Assembly (NCBI GenBank): GCA_041399205.1
Contig: JAWKTK010000019.1
Coordinates: 135,733-199,732 of the forward strand
Source: JAGQOZ01 sp041399205
GTDB taxonomy: Bacteria; Planctomycetota; Planctomycetia; Pirellulales; Pirellulaceae
DNA length: 64,000 bases
Direction: 5' to 3'
The translations under genes were made by a program, and so were the position numbers. Of this stretch, positions 29,735 through 39,259 are shown one piece after another (position 1 is the first letter of the stretch; each line of letters opens with the position of its first letter). The notes beneath the pieces were generated by a model. The model worked only from the letters and a program-made list of their open reading frames with translations, was not told where the DNA came from and did not search any database.

Positions 29735-31494
29735 TTAACGCACTCCCAGCAGCTCTAACTGGCGAATTTCTGCTTGCCAACGTTCTCTGTCTTCTTCCGT
29801 CACGTTCGGGTCTGGTAACAACGAACGTCTTGTACAGTTTACCAAGGCTTGAAGTGTTTGATAGCGGCGAGTTTGTCCGATTGCGGGCAGAATTTGATCG
29901 TTCACAATCTGGACAATTTGATCGATCGAATCCACTTCACTGGCCTTCAATTGCGATCGTAATGACGCAAATGACGCGGCCGAATACCCTTGCGTCAAGG
30001 CATCAATGCGTTGGATATCTTCTTCGCTGGGATCTTTCAGAACCGGGGAAAGCAGCCAACGCAAGAATTCTTGACGATCTTCGCCCTCTGGGTCCAAGAC
30101 CGGGATAATCAAATCACCCACTCGTCCAGGCCTGCGAATATCCGGAGAAAGGAGATGAATGCGAGCTGTCATCAGCAGCCAGATGACTCGGCCTTTTAAC
30201 CTGGGATCTGACATCATGGCCTGGATCTTCCCGGTCAGACGACGTTCCGTAGAATGCGACTCTTGCCCCACTCCGCCAAACTGTGTGTCTGCTTCGTCCA
30301 CAAAGATGACCACTTTGTCCAACGCCTCTAGGACTCGACGCAATCGTTCGAAAATCACATCGGTTTGTCCGTACCACTGACTGCGAATACTCTTGAGCAC
30401 CAGAACCGGCACGTCCATTTCGCTGGCGACGGCTTCGAAGATAAACGTCTTGCCACCGCCAATCGGGCCCGCCACCGCAGCTCCGGTAAGCGCTTTGTCC
30501 GCTGGCGCTTTGAAACGAGGCAACAATTCGCGCTGGATGAACGCTTTTAGTTTCGAATTCCCTTTCAGATCTTTGATCAGATGCGACGGCTTTTTAAATT
30601 CCACCACATCTTCGCCTAGCTGGCTTTGAATGAATTCCTGGACCTTGTCGATCAAGTCAGCGGGCTGCAGGACTTCTCGAGTATAAGACGCTTTCAACAG
30701 CAACTGCCGCAACGCATGAACGGAAAGTCCGGCCGTAAACGAAGCCAAGTCTTCCTGGCGCCCCACAGCTTTGGTCTGCATGCGTTTGGGCAAAATAATG
30801 CCTGAATGTAGTGCAAACGAGCTTCCATGGAGGGCGCGGCGGCCTCAATGTTCACCACTTGCGGCAATTGCGAAACCCGGCCATGAATCAAACTGGAGGA
30901 TTCCGCTACCAAGATCACCGAATCGGCACCTTGCATGAAGGCGGGATCAGAAAACCAATCTTGGCAAATGCTAATTCGATGCAGTTGCTTGTCATTCAGC
31001 GACGCCAAGTCGCCGTTACCCATAGGCAGCAGCATGTCAGCCGCTTCGATCAGAATCAGCAGGTCACCGGATAAACTGGAGCGTGAAGCGATCGTCAACT
31101 GCCGCATGGTTTCCAACGCCAGGGTCGGATTGCCAATGGCATCCAACAGCAATTGATCAAACTGTTTAGACAGCAAATCATATTCGCTGTCCCCTTTGGT
31201 TCGCATGCCGCGAATGATCAGCGTTTCCGTGTCGAAACCCGACTTCCAGGCAATCCACGCGTTCTTCAGTTTTTCTGGATCATCCAAAATCCGAATCGGT
31301 CCGTTCAATTCATAGACCAATCGAATGAGCCCGTTGGTTGCCGATTTTTCAGCCACAAACGGAATCAACGGCACGTAGTCGGTGCCATTGAAGTATAGAT
31401 CGTAGACGTTCCCACTGAGGATCACGCTACGCGACTGGTCCGAATTCAGCACTTCGGCCAGTCGGCTAAAAAACGGGTATTTAAAGTCGGTCAT
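29735..31494 (-). CDS. AAA ATPase with degenerate first and active second module; one frameshift
   Basis: An AAA protein of about 585 residues encoded 15 nt after the PspA-like gene. The second half has a complete ATPase: Walker A GPIGGGKT, Walker B VVIFVDEAD, sensor-1 region VIWLLMTARIHLLSPDIRRPGR with arginine-finger candidates. The first half (31494 to about 30800) has the shape of an AAA domain but no Walker A; it keeps a Walker-B-like LLILIEAAD, a sensor-like SVILVAESSSLIHGR and a following AAPSMEARLHYI. Frame is lost near 30785-30805, where the first frame runs into unrelated residues and the second continues ILPKRMQTKAVGRQED. No sigma-54 GAFTGA motif, so it is not a PspF-type activator. 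Its proposed role is remodelling the neighbouring PspA-like polymer. Confidence 0.83.
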
Positions 31495-31509
31495 TAATTG
31501 AGGTTCCGA

Positions 31510-32325
31510 TTAAGATTCGGGAATCCGAGTACGGTCGGTGGATTCGTTTTCGGCGGGCGAAGATTCTTCTTTCGCCAAACCAATCAGAGCATCGAATTCC
31601 GAATCGGCTTCATTCTTCGTCGCAAAATCCAAGAATTCGGCTTCCATGCGTTGCGAATCGACGCCCGCCATTTCTCGAGAAACTCGTGCGGTGGCTTTGG
31701 CTTGATCACGAAGTTCACGCATTTCCTGCAGCTCTTCGTTGGTGCGGTCTTTGCTGATGCCAGACAGCATGTCCGCAATTTCTTTCTCTTCCTTGGCGGT
31801 CAACATTTCCGCAACGGTTTCGTGCTTTTCTTGTCGAATCTTTTCAATGTCTCGCAACAGAGACTGCAACTGCGTTTTATGGCCGGCAATGTTCGTTTCG
31901 AATTCGGTGATATCTTCTTCTAGTTCATGGCAATGTGCCTCTTTTTCCGCCAACGTGGAACTGAAGTCTTTGAAGGCCGCTTGGCATTTGACGTATTCGG
32001 GATCGGCTTTCACAGCTTCAATATTGCCGTTATGTTTTTCCACAACCTTCTTGGCCATGGCTGCAGCACCGTCGCGCAACTTCTTCAGCTTGGCGATCTC
32101 TTCTGTCAGACGTTTGAGCGTGGTCTTCTTCTTTTCCTCCTGAGCGATCATCGCGCCCACCGCATTTTTGTATTCGTGAATCCGCTTGGTCTTCTCCTGA
32201 ATCACTCGGTCATAAGTCGCTTGCACCACGGCCGGGTTTTGGCTGAGTGCTTGTCGAGCGGAATCGATGCGACCGGTTAACAGGTAACCCAACGCACGAA
32301 AGTATTTGCCAATCGCTCTGAACAT
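31510..32325 (-). CDS. PspA/IM30-like coiled-coil protein
   Basis: A 271-residue, almost wholly helical protein. An amphipathic N-terminal helix (MFRAIGKYFRALGYLLTG, then RIDSARQALSQNPAVVQ) is followed by long coiled coils (about 45-235) and an acidic disordered tail. This matches the layout of PspA/Vipp1, membrane-binding polymers of the ESCRT-III superfamily that protect or remodel the cytoplasmic membrane; it is longer than typical PspA and the match is by pattern, not by close identity. It lies 112 nt after the membrane coiled-coil gene and 15 nt before the AAA gene, all on one strand. Confidence 0.78.
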   Translation of the reverse strand: MFRAIGKYFRALGYLLTGRIDSARQALSQNPAVVQATYDRVIQEKTKRIHEYKNAVGAMIAQEEKKKTTLKRLTEEIAKLKKLRDGAAAMAKKVVEKHNGNIEAVKADPEYVKCQAAFKDFSSTLAEKEAHCHELEEDITEFETNIAGHKTQLQSLLRDIEKIRQEKHETVAEMLTAKEEKEIADMLSGISKDRTNEELQEMRELRDQAKATARVSREMAGVDSQRMEAEFLDFATKNEADSEFDALIGLAKEESSPAENESTDRTRIPES

Positions 32326-32437
32326 GATTTGTTTTCCTCGTCAGTCGAAAAATTGCTGATAAACACGAGTTGTCCGAACCTTCAAGAAGGCCCACGTCTT
32401 AAACAGAAATGCTAAGAAAAATAGATCAACTAGGCAA

Positions 32438-33169
32438 TCAGTCGCCTCGAATTGCTTGCCCTACTTGTTGGTCCAATTCGCGAATTCGACGGTCGATATT
32501 GGCCGCCATCTCCAAGCCGCGATCCAGTTCCCGGCGAAGTTCGGCGAATTCGTCCGCTGGCAATTCGTTTTCCAATGCGGATACTTGCATCGAATCTAGC
32601 GAATTTTCCAAGTGGTTCACACTTTCGGCGACTTCGTTCAACAAGTTTTGGCGGTCCGAATTCAACGATTCGGAAAGCGTTTCCGACTGGACGTCTCGAG
32701 CGGTCAACCAGATCCGGAACGAATTCTCCAGGCCGGACAAACCCGATTCGTAAAGCCTTTGCATTTTTGCTTGCAACTCCAGAACCCATGGTTCCGGCTG
32801 TAGGGACGGACAGAACAAGCGATCCATTCTTTGACGCAGGCGTTTCAGACGCAGCAACAATTTTCCCGAATCCGGGTCTCGATCTTGCCGCAATTTTCGT
32901 TGCAGCTGCCGCAAGTAACGCTGGTGCTGTCGACTTTGTTGCAGCCAAGCTCGATCGGCCAGTTGCATTTCCAAGCCAGAAAAACCAACCGTGAACTTCC
33001 AAGCCGCCGCCAAAGCTCCGGCGGCCATGCCCGCCCATCCGATAGCTCGATCTCCAGGCGAAAACATCGCAATGAACGCACCCAACACAAACGGCAACCA
33101 AACCACCGTTGATGTCAGTACCTGCCGAATAGCTTGAGTTCGAATCCTCGTCTTCTGGTTCGAATGCAT
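32438..33169 (-). CDS. Membrane-anchored coiled-coil protein, 243 aa
   Basis: No known family recognised. Two N-terminal transmembrane segments (about residues 19-37 and 42-61) with a short loop are followed by about 180 residues of charged helix (QHQRYLRQLQRKLRQDRD, LLRLKRLRQRMDRLF, NSDRQNLLNEVAESVNHLENS) predicted to form a cytoplasmic coiled coil. It ends in an acidic helix. It sits 16 nt after the four-helix membrane gene and upstream of the PspA-like gene, so it may act as the membrane receptor or dock for the PspA-like/AAA pair. That role is inferred from position only. Confidence 0.75.
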   Translation of the reverse strand: MHSNQKTRIRTQAIRQVLTSTVVWLPFVLGAFIAMFSPGDRAIGWAGMAAGALAAAWKFTVGFSGLEMQLADRAWLQQSRQHQRYLRQLQRKLRQDRDPDSGKLLLRLKRLRQRMDRLFCPSLQPEPWVLELQAKMQRLYESGLSGLENSFRIWLTARDVQSETLSESLNSDRQNLLNEVAESVNHLENSLDSMQVSALENELPADEFAELRRELDRGLEMAANIDRRIRELDQQVGQAIRGD

Positions 33170-33185
33170 CGCGAGCCTGCCCTGC

Positions 33186-33680
33186 TTAACCGTCTTGGTT
33201 CGTCGATGATTGGTGTTGTCCAGAAGCCACTTGCGAAAAATCTTTGTACGAACGCAATATCAAACCGACTCCAGCTCCAAACAACGCCATCACCAACAAT
33301 AGATTTCCCAGTCGCATCGAAAACTCAAAATGAACACGACTTAAGACTTCCACCACTAACACCAAAATCCCAAAACTGAACAACATCCACGCCCAGCTTT
33401 TGGACGCGTCATAAAATAGCGCCACCACGGCCAACACAAACGGCATAAAGACAATTCCCATGCTGGTTGTGTCACCCATATTGCCACTCAAGCGATGCAT
33501 GGCTCCCGTGATCAAACCGTAACCTCGAGTGGTCGCGATGACCGAATTAAAGAAAAACACAATTGCCAGAATGGTCAGCACCGTCCCGACGCCAAATTGC
33601 ATGAGTCCACCTTCCGTGCCGCCTGGGCCTGCATGTTTTGGTCGTCGCTTTGGCTCTGGACTTGGATTTGCATTGGGCAT
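33186..33680 (-). CDS. Four-helix membrane protein, 164 aa
   Basis: No family recognised. A Pro/Lys-rich N-terminus (about 25 residues) precedes four hydrophobic segments near 29-48, 73-90, 96-114 and 126-143, and a polar tail of about 20 residues (QHQSSTNQ). It is the first gene of the six-gene cluster and starts 73 nt after the larC stop on the same strand. It is probably a cytoplasmic-membrane protein working with the coiled-coil and PspA-like proteins that follow. Confidence 0.72.
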   Translation of the reverse strand: MPNANPSPEPKRRPKHAGPGGTEGGLMQFGVGTVLTILAIVFFFNSVIATTRGYGLITGAMHRLSGNMGDTTSMGIVFMPFVLAVVALFYDASKSWAWMLFSFGILVLVVEVLSRVHFEFSMRLGNLLLVMALFGAGVGLILRSYKDFSQVASGQHQSSTNQDG

Positions 33681-33753
33681 GTCTTCGATTCCTGTGTTGT
33701 CCTTTTTGGCCGAGTTATATGAATCTGGAATCTACGAGCAGCGGTCATTCGCG

Positions 33754-34941
33754 TCAAACCGAAGTTGCGGCGAACCATTGATTTTGTGCGGCCTGCATTA
33801 CGGTTTCCAGCGATACGCCATGCTGTTGAGCCACGCGTTGGCAATCGTCAAATTCGGGGCGAAAGTGCAGCGAACCGTCGGGCAGCGTCGCTTGCTTTCC
33901 GCGAACTTCTCCCCACCGAGTCGTCACGGTGAGACTGGTGCGAATCAGCTTGGTTCGCTGGCGAATGTGACGTCGAATTCCCAGCGTTCCCGTTTCCTGA
34001 AACAAGATTGATTCCAATTCGGCCGCTCGATCCGGTTCGCAAATCACCGACAGCAACTGCCCCGAACGCTGCTTCTTCATCTGAATCGGAACCACAAACA
34101 CATCTAACGCGCCGGCCGTCATGAGTTGCTGAAAACAATAGCCAAGCACTTCGCCGGAGACGTCATCCAAGTTGGTTTCCAGCACCATCACTGTGTCTGT
34201 TTCCACGCTGGAAAGTGCCGTTTCAGAATTAGTTCCAATCAGCAGCCGCAACAAATTCGCCTGCTGATCTAAATCCTTGGTCCCCGCGCCGTAGCCAATC
34301 TTGTCCACGCGCATACTCGGCAACGGCCCAAACTGGTCCACCATCGCTTTGACAACTGCCGCCCCGGTCGGCGTGGTCAATTCCGCTTCCACGTCGCACG
34401 CCGCGATCGGAACGCCTGTTAGCAATTCAGCGGTCGCCGGGGCGGGTATGCTGCAACGGCCGTGCGCAATGTTGACAAAACCGTGGCCGGTCGGCACGGG
34501 CGAACAAACAATGCGATCCAGCTTCAACCAATCCATGCCGATGGCCACGCCGCAAATGTCCGCGATGGAATCAACCGCACCCACTTCATGAAAGTGCACT
34601 TTTTCAATCGTAGAACCATGCACCTTGGCTTCCGCTTCCGCCAAGCAACGAAAAATCTTATGGGCCACATTGCGTTGCGAATCGGTCAAGCGACTCTGTT
34701 CGATCATGGCCGTAATGTGATGCAGATGACGATGTGCGTGTTCGGGTTCGTGCAGCACATCGACTTTGGCGGCGCGAAAACCTTTCTTCTTAACTTCGCT
34801 TAGCTGCAACTGGCAACTGGGCAGTCCCAACGAATCAATACCCGCTTGGATTTCCGCCAACGGAACGCCAGCGTCCACCAACGCGCCTAACAGCATGTCA
34901 CCACTGATTCCGCTGGGACAATCAAAATACGCAATTCTCAT
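33754..34941 (-). CDS. larC: LarC, nickel-pincer cofactor synthesis (CTP-dependent nickel insertion)
   Basis: LarC inserts nickel into pyridinium bisthiocarboxylate mononucleotide, the last step in making the cofactor of lactate racemase and related enzymes. The ATG at 34941 (MRIAYFDC) matches the family start; a GTG nine bases upstream is less likely. Family blocks are DCPSGISGDMLLGALVDAG, a His-rich loop (EPEHAHRHLHHI, as in other LarC proteins), VHFHEVGAVDSIADI, ELTTPTGAAV and NLDDVSGE. Full length (about 395 residues). larA, larB and larE are not in the window. With the NiSOD gene this shows an active nickel economy. Confidence 0.92.
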   Translation of the reverse strand: MRIAYFDCPSGISGDMLLGALVDAGVPLAEIQAGIDSLGLPSCQLQLSEVKKKGFRAAKVDVLHEPEHAHRHLHHITAMIEQSRLTDSQRNVAHKIFRCLAEAEAKVHGSTIEKVHFHEVGAVDSIADICGVAIGMDWLKLDRIVCSPVPTGHGFVNIAHGRCSIPAPATAELLTGVPIAACDVEAELTTPTGAAVVKAMVDQFGPLPSMRVDKIGYGAGTKDLDQQANLLRLLIGTNSETALSSVETDTVMVLETNLDDVSGEVLGYCFQQLMTAGALDVFVVPIQMKKQRSGQLLSVICEPDRAAELESILFQETGTLGIRRHIRQRTKLIRTSLTVTTRWGEVRGKQATLPDGSLHFRPEFDDCQRVAQQHGVSLETVMQAAQNQWFAATSV

Positions 34942-35242
34942 CGAGATCACTCTTATTCAGCTAACGAATGATTTTGAACGGTTCGCAAACAGTCGCTCGG
35001 TGGGCCCGATCACCTTGCGGTCGAAAACATCGCCGTGTCTTCAATTTGCCCGAAGTCGGCACTACAAGAAACGTGCGTCTGGCCACACCAAAAAATGTAT
35101 TAGATCCACACTCATTCGGATAGGTGGTGATTGGAGCATCTGCCAACGTCCCGAGCGACCCTTGGTGCATTTCGTCTGACCGGTCGTTATAGTACGTCGT
35201 TCGGACCCAAGTTATTTTTTTTGCGAACGAAAGGCCGCAGAC

Positions 35243-37777
35243 GTGCCACAATCGAATCACGACAACACGCCTGTCAAGAACGAATTCACTTGTCCGGTGC
35301 ATGACCTGCCGCAGCAAGCTCGAGCGATCATTGTGGGCGGAGGTATTGCCGGAGCGTCTGTGGCGTATCACCTGGCACAACTCGGCTGGACCGACATCCA
35401 TTTGCTGGAACAAAGCCGCTTGTCCAGCGGCACCACTTGGCATTCCGCCGGCCAAGTCGGACAACTGCGGTCCAGCCAAAGTCAAACTCTTGTAAATAAG
35501 GCGTCCGCCGCCTTGTACGCTCAGCTGCAGCAAGCTACCGGTCATGATCCCGGCTGGGTGCAGTGCGGCGGCCTGCAGTTGGCCGCTTCGGCAGAACGAC
35601 TGCGACAACTCAAACGCAACGCCGCGATGGCTCGTGTCTTCCAAGTCGACGCCGACATCATTTCGCCAGCTGAATGTGCGAACTATTGGCCCCAACTTCG
35701 CACCGACGACCTGCATGGTGGCGTGTATTTGCCTGGTGATGGTCGAGTGCTACCGGGCGAATGCACCGTAGCGTTGGCCCAAGGTGCCATGCAGCGTGGA
35801 GTCGTCTGTCACGAACAGACGGAAGTTTTAGAAATACTGTGGACGCAATCTAAGCACGGGCGAAAGCGGATTACGGGCGTACGTACCAACCGAGGCACCG
35901 TGCACGCGGACTGGGTAGTGTTAGCGACCAATATGTGGCTGCGTCAAATGGGTCAGCAAATCGGTGTACCGATTCCTGTCTATGCGTGCGAGCATCATTA
36001 TGTGATTACGCAGCCCATTGACGGTGTCGACCGCCATCAACCGTGCACTCGAGATCCAGATGCGGGTATTTATTTTCGTTCGCTGGATGATGGTGGCATG
36101 AAACTAGGCGCGTTTAAGCGTCGTTCCAAACCGTGGGAACTTGGCGATCACGTGCCGTCCGACTTCGCCTTTTCGCTGCTGCCAGAAGATTGGCCTGACT
36201 TTGCCGAACCCTTCCAGTCCATGTGCCATCGGCTCGGTTTTCTGGACCAGTCCAAGGTGGTCAAGTTCATCAATGGCCCAGAAGCGTTCACGCCTGACAA
36301 TAACTTCATCATGGGTCGCCCCGCGTTTACCGACGGACTGTTTGTGCTGGGCGGTTTCAACTCCGCAGGAATTGCCTGTGCGGGCGGAGCGGGTTTGTAT
36401 TCGGCAGAATGGATGGATCATGGCGATATGACCATTGATTTATCAAGCGTTGATGTGCGGCGGTTTATGCCGTTTCAAAGTGGTAAGCAGTACCTTCGGG
36501 AACGAGTGTCCGAAGTCTTGGGCCTGCACTATCAAATGGCATGGCCGAACCGCCAAATGGAGACCGCTCGGAATATTCGCGCCAGCGCGCTGTACGATCG
36601 TCATCGGCAGCATAACGCCTGCTTCGGCGAATCGGCCGGTTGGGAACGACCACTGTGGTACGCTCCTGTCGGCGAGTGCAATCAGACCGAGTATTCCTTC
36701 GGCCAGCAAAATTGGCAACAGTGGACCAACGCCGAAGTGACACACTGTCGTCAGTACTGCGGATTGTTGGATCAATCCACTTTCGGGAAACTCAGGGTGA
36801 CTGGCCCCGACGCCACGGTCGAACTGAGACGGCTGTGCGCCAATGACATCGACGTGCCCGCCGGAACGTCCGTCTACACAGCCATGTTAAACGAACGAGG
36901 TACGTTTGAATCGGATTTGACCGTAGTGCGCATCGGCCTGCACGAATATTATTTGGTCACCGCCACGGCGCAAGCTGTACGTGATCGAGATTGGTTGCTA
37001 GGCAACTTTACGGCTTCGGCCGATGTGACTGTGGAAGATGTATCGGAGCAGTGCAACGTGATTGGCGTCATGGGGCCCGATTCGCGACGCTTGTTACAAT
37101 GCCTGACCGACATAGATTTGTCACACAATGCGTTCGCATTCGGCCAATCGAAGTCAGTGGAAATCGGTTCGCACCAAGTCCGAGCAACTCGGATTTCCTA
37201 CGTCGGAGAACTTGGCTGGGAACTCCATTGTCCTGTAACGCAAGTCGGTTTTCTCTGGGACCGACTGTGGGAAGCAGGTGTGCGCGAACTGGGCGAGGAT
37301 CGAATTCGGCCAGTGGGAAACAATGCCATTAGCGCGATGCGCATTGAAAAAGCGTATCGAGCTTGGGGGCATGACATTTCTGCCGATGAAACTCCGTGGC
37401 AAGCCGGGCTGGGATTCGCCATCGATTGGAATCATGATTTTTTGGGCAAGCAGGCGCTGGAAGATGCCAAGTCGAACGGATATTTGACCAAGCGGCTGGT
37501 CAGTCTGACGTTGGCTGACCCCAACATCATCTTGTGGGGGGGCGAACCGATTTTGCGAGACGGATCGGTAGTGGGTTACACCACGTCGGCTGCGTATGGA
37601 CCATCTTTGGGATGCAGCGTGGCGATGGGTTATGTTCGCAATCCGGACCGAACACGGCTGGACATCGCCAAACTTTCAGACGGCCAATTTGCCATTCTGT
37701 GTGAAGATCGTGTGTGCGAAGCACATGTCACCCTGCGGTCTCCTTTCGACCCAGGCCGAAAGAAAGTACTCTGTTAG
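35243..37777 (+). CDS. FAD-dependent oxidoreductase with GcvT domains (dimethylglycine/sarcosine dehydrogenase family)
   Basis: An 844-residue enzyme of the DMGDH/SARDH family, which oxidises N-methyl amines and passes the one-carbon unit to tetrahydrofolate. It starts at GTG 35243, with AAAGG upstream. Residues 28-48 form the FAD-binding dinucleotide fold (IIVGGGIAGASVAYHLAQLG); SSGTTWHSAG carries the His (H68) that in relatives binds FAD covalently. The DAO domain runs to about 390 (GGFNSAGIACAGGAG); the remainder is GcvT_N and GcvT_C, with FGKLRVTGPDA, ISYVGELGWELH and DFLGKQAL. It lies 177 nt upstream of phnA on the same strand, so its substrate might be an N-methylated aminophosphonate; that is inference from position. 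Confidence 0.88.
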   Translation: MPQSNHDNTPVKNEFTCPVHDLPQQARAIIVGGGIAGASVAYHLAQLGWTDIHLLEQSRLSSGTTWHSAGQVGQLRSSQSQTLVNKASAALYAQLQQATGHDPGWVQCGGLQLAASAERLRQLKRNAAMARVFQVDADIISPAECANYWPQLRTDDLHGGVYLPGDGRVLPGECTVALAQGAMQRGVVCHEQTEVLEILWTQSKHGRKRITGVRTNRGTVHADWVVLATNMWLRQMGQQIGVPIPVYACEHHYVITQPIDGVDRHQPCTRDPDAGIYFRSLDDGGMKLGAFKRRSKPWELGDHVPSDFAFSLLPEDWPDFAEPFQSMCHRLGFLDQSKVVKFINGPEAFTPDNNFIMGRPAFTDGLFVLGGFNSAGIACAGGAGLYSAEWMDHGDMTIDLSSVDVRRFMPFQSGKQYLRERVSEVLGLHYQMAWPNRQMETARNIRASALYDRHRQHNACFGESAGWERPLWYAPVGECNQTEYSFGQQNWQQWTNAEVTHCRQYCGLLDQSTFGKLRVTGPDATVELRRLCANDIDVPAGTSVYTAMLNERGTFESDLTVVRIGLHEYYLVTATAQAVRDRDWLLGNFTASADVTVEDVSEQCNVIGVMGPDSRRLLQCLTDIDLSHNAFAFGQSKSVEIGSHQVRATRISYVGELGWELHCPVTQVGFLWDRLWEAGVRELGEDRIRPVGNNAISAMRIEKAYRAWGHDISADETPWQAGLGFAIDWNHDFLGKQALEDAKSNGYLTKRLVSLTLADPNIILWGGEPILRDGSVVGYTTSAAYGPSLGCSVAMGYVRNPDRTRLDIAKLSDGQFAILCEDRVCEAHVTLRSPFDPGRKKVLC

Positions 37778-37954
37778 CATCGTTCCAGAACTAAGTGAGC
37801 TGCACGGCTCTAGCCGCAGGTGAAAAACTTGCGATATCACTGACGGCCGCTTTGACGCTCGCCTGATACCGGGCAACCATTTCTAGAACGATCCTTGGCC
37901 AACGCCCGTTCCGATTCCATTCCTATTTTGGTTTAAATTTCATTTGGGAAAACG

Positions 37955-39200
37955 ATGAGCATTTCCAACGCGTCTTTTGAAGTCAACGGCCGACGTTATT
38001 CGCCTCCGGCCAAGCCTGTGGTGGTTATTTGCATTGACGGTTGTGCGGACGAATATTTGTCCACTTCCATTGCTCACGGCAAGATGCCACATGTCGCCAA
38101 GATCGCGCGGGATGGTTATCGAGGCTTGGTGCGAGGTGCGTTGCCGTCATTTACGAACGTCAATAATTCGGCCATTGTGACCGGGATGCCGCCCAGCGTA
38201 ACCGGGATCTGCGGTAACTTCTTTCTGAATCCGGAAACCGGCGAAGAAGTGATGATGAATTCGCCCGAATTCCTGCGGTGCGAAACCATTTTGACATCAG
38301 CTGCCAAGGCAGGACGCAAAGTGGCCTTCATCACGGCCAAGGAAAAGCTGCGAACCGTGTTGGGTGACGGACTGGTCGAATTGGGCGGGATTGCGTTTTC
38401 TTCAGAAAAAGTCGATGAAGCTCGTTTGGCAACGCACGGCGTCGACGATGCAGAACAGATCATTGGCAAGCCCAGGCCGGAAATCTATTCCGGCGATGCG
38501 TCGGTATATGTGTTGGAAGCGGGAGTGGCATTGATGGAACAAGGTCGAGCAGACTTTTTGTATCTTTCGCTGACCGACTACATGCAGCACAAATTCGCTC
38601 CGGACGAACCAGAATCGCTCGAATTCTACGCGGCCATCGATCAACAGATCGGTCGCATGTTGGAACTAGGTGCCGTTGTGGCCGCCACGGCAGATCATGG
38701 CATGAACGCCAAGAACAAGGAAGATGGTTCGCCTAACGTGATCTATGTGGAATCGTTATTGAAGCAGCATTTTGGCAATGACATCAAAGTAATTTGTCCC
38801 ATCACCGATCCTTATGTCGTGCACCACGGCGCGCTAGGTTCGCTGGTGATGGTGCATCTGACCGAAGCACAAGCGGCTTCACAAATCGAGCAATTCTTGC
38901 TGCAGCAAGATGGCATCACGGAAGTTTATGATCGAGCGACTTCGGCTAAGAAGTTGGAATTAGCCAGACCGCATCGGTGATTTGACCGTGCTTTGTGGGC
39001 GCGACTTTGTGCTGGGGCGAACTCCAGAAGATCATGACCTGAGTGTGTTAAAAGGTGGGCTTCGTTCGCACGGTGGTCGGTACGAAGAAATGGTGCCGCT
39101 GCTGGTGAGCGAACCGCTGAACGCTGCGTACCGAAGTAAGGCGCAAGCAGATCCAAGGAACTTTGACGTATTCGACTTCGCTTGCAACGGTTCGGCGTAG
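37955..39200 (+). CDS. phnA: Phosphonoacetate hydrolase PhnA; one frameshift
   Basis: Zinc enzyme of the alkaline phosphatase superfamily that splits phosphonoacetate into acetate and phosphate. CIDGCADEYL carries the first metal Asp (D28), PSFTNVNNSAIVTG the nucleophile Thr (T67), then LTDYMQHKFAP and TADHGMN supply Asp and His ligands. Frame is lost near 38966: one frame stops after ARPHR, while the other reads PDRIGDLTVLCGRDFVLG and includes the last His motif (RSHGGRYEE) before ending at 39200. One inserted or deleted base explains it; joined, the protein is full length (about 414 residues). phnY begins 60 nt later and phnW follows, giving the complete phnW-phnY-phnA route. Confidence 0.9.
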
Positions 39201-39259
39201 CGTTAGCGAATGCAAGCCCCTAAGCCAATAATCGGTGCGGTTAGACCAGAGCATCAATC

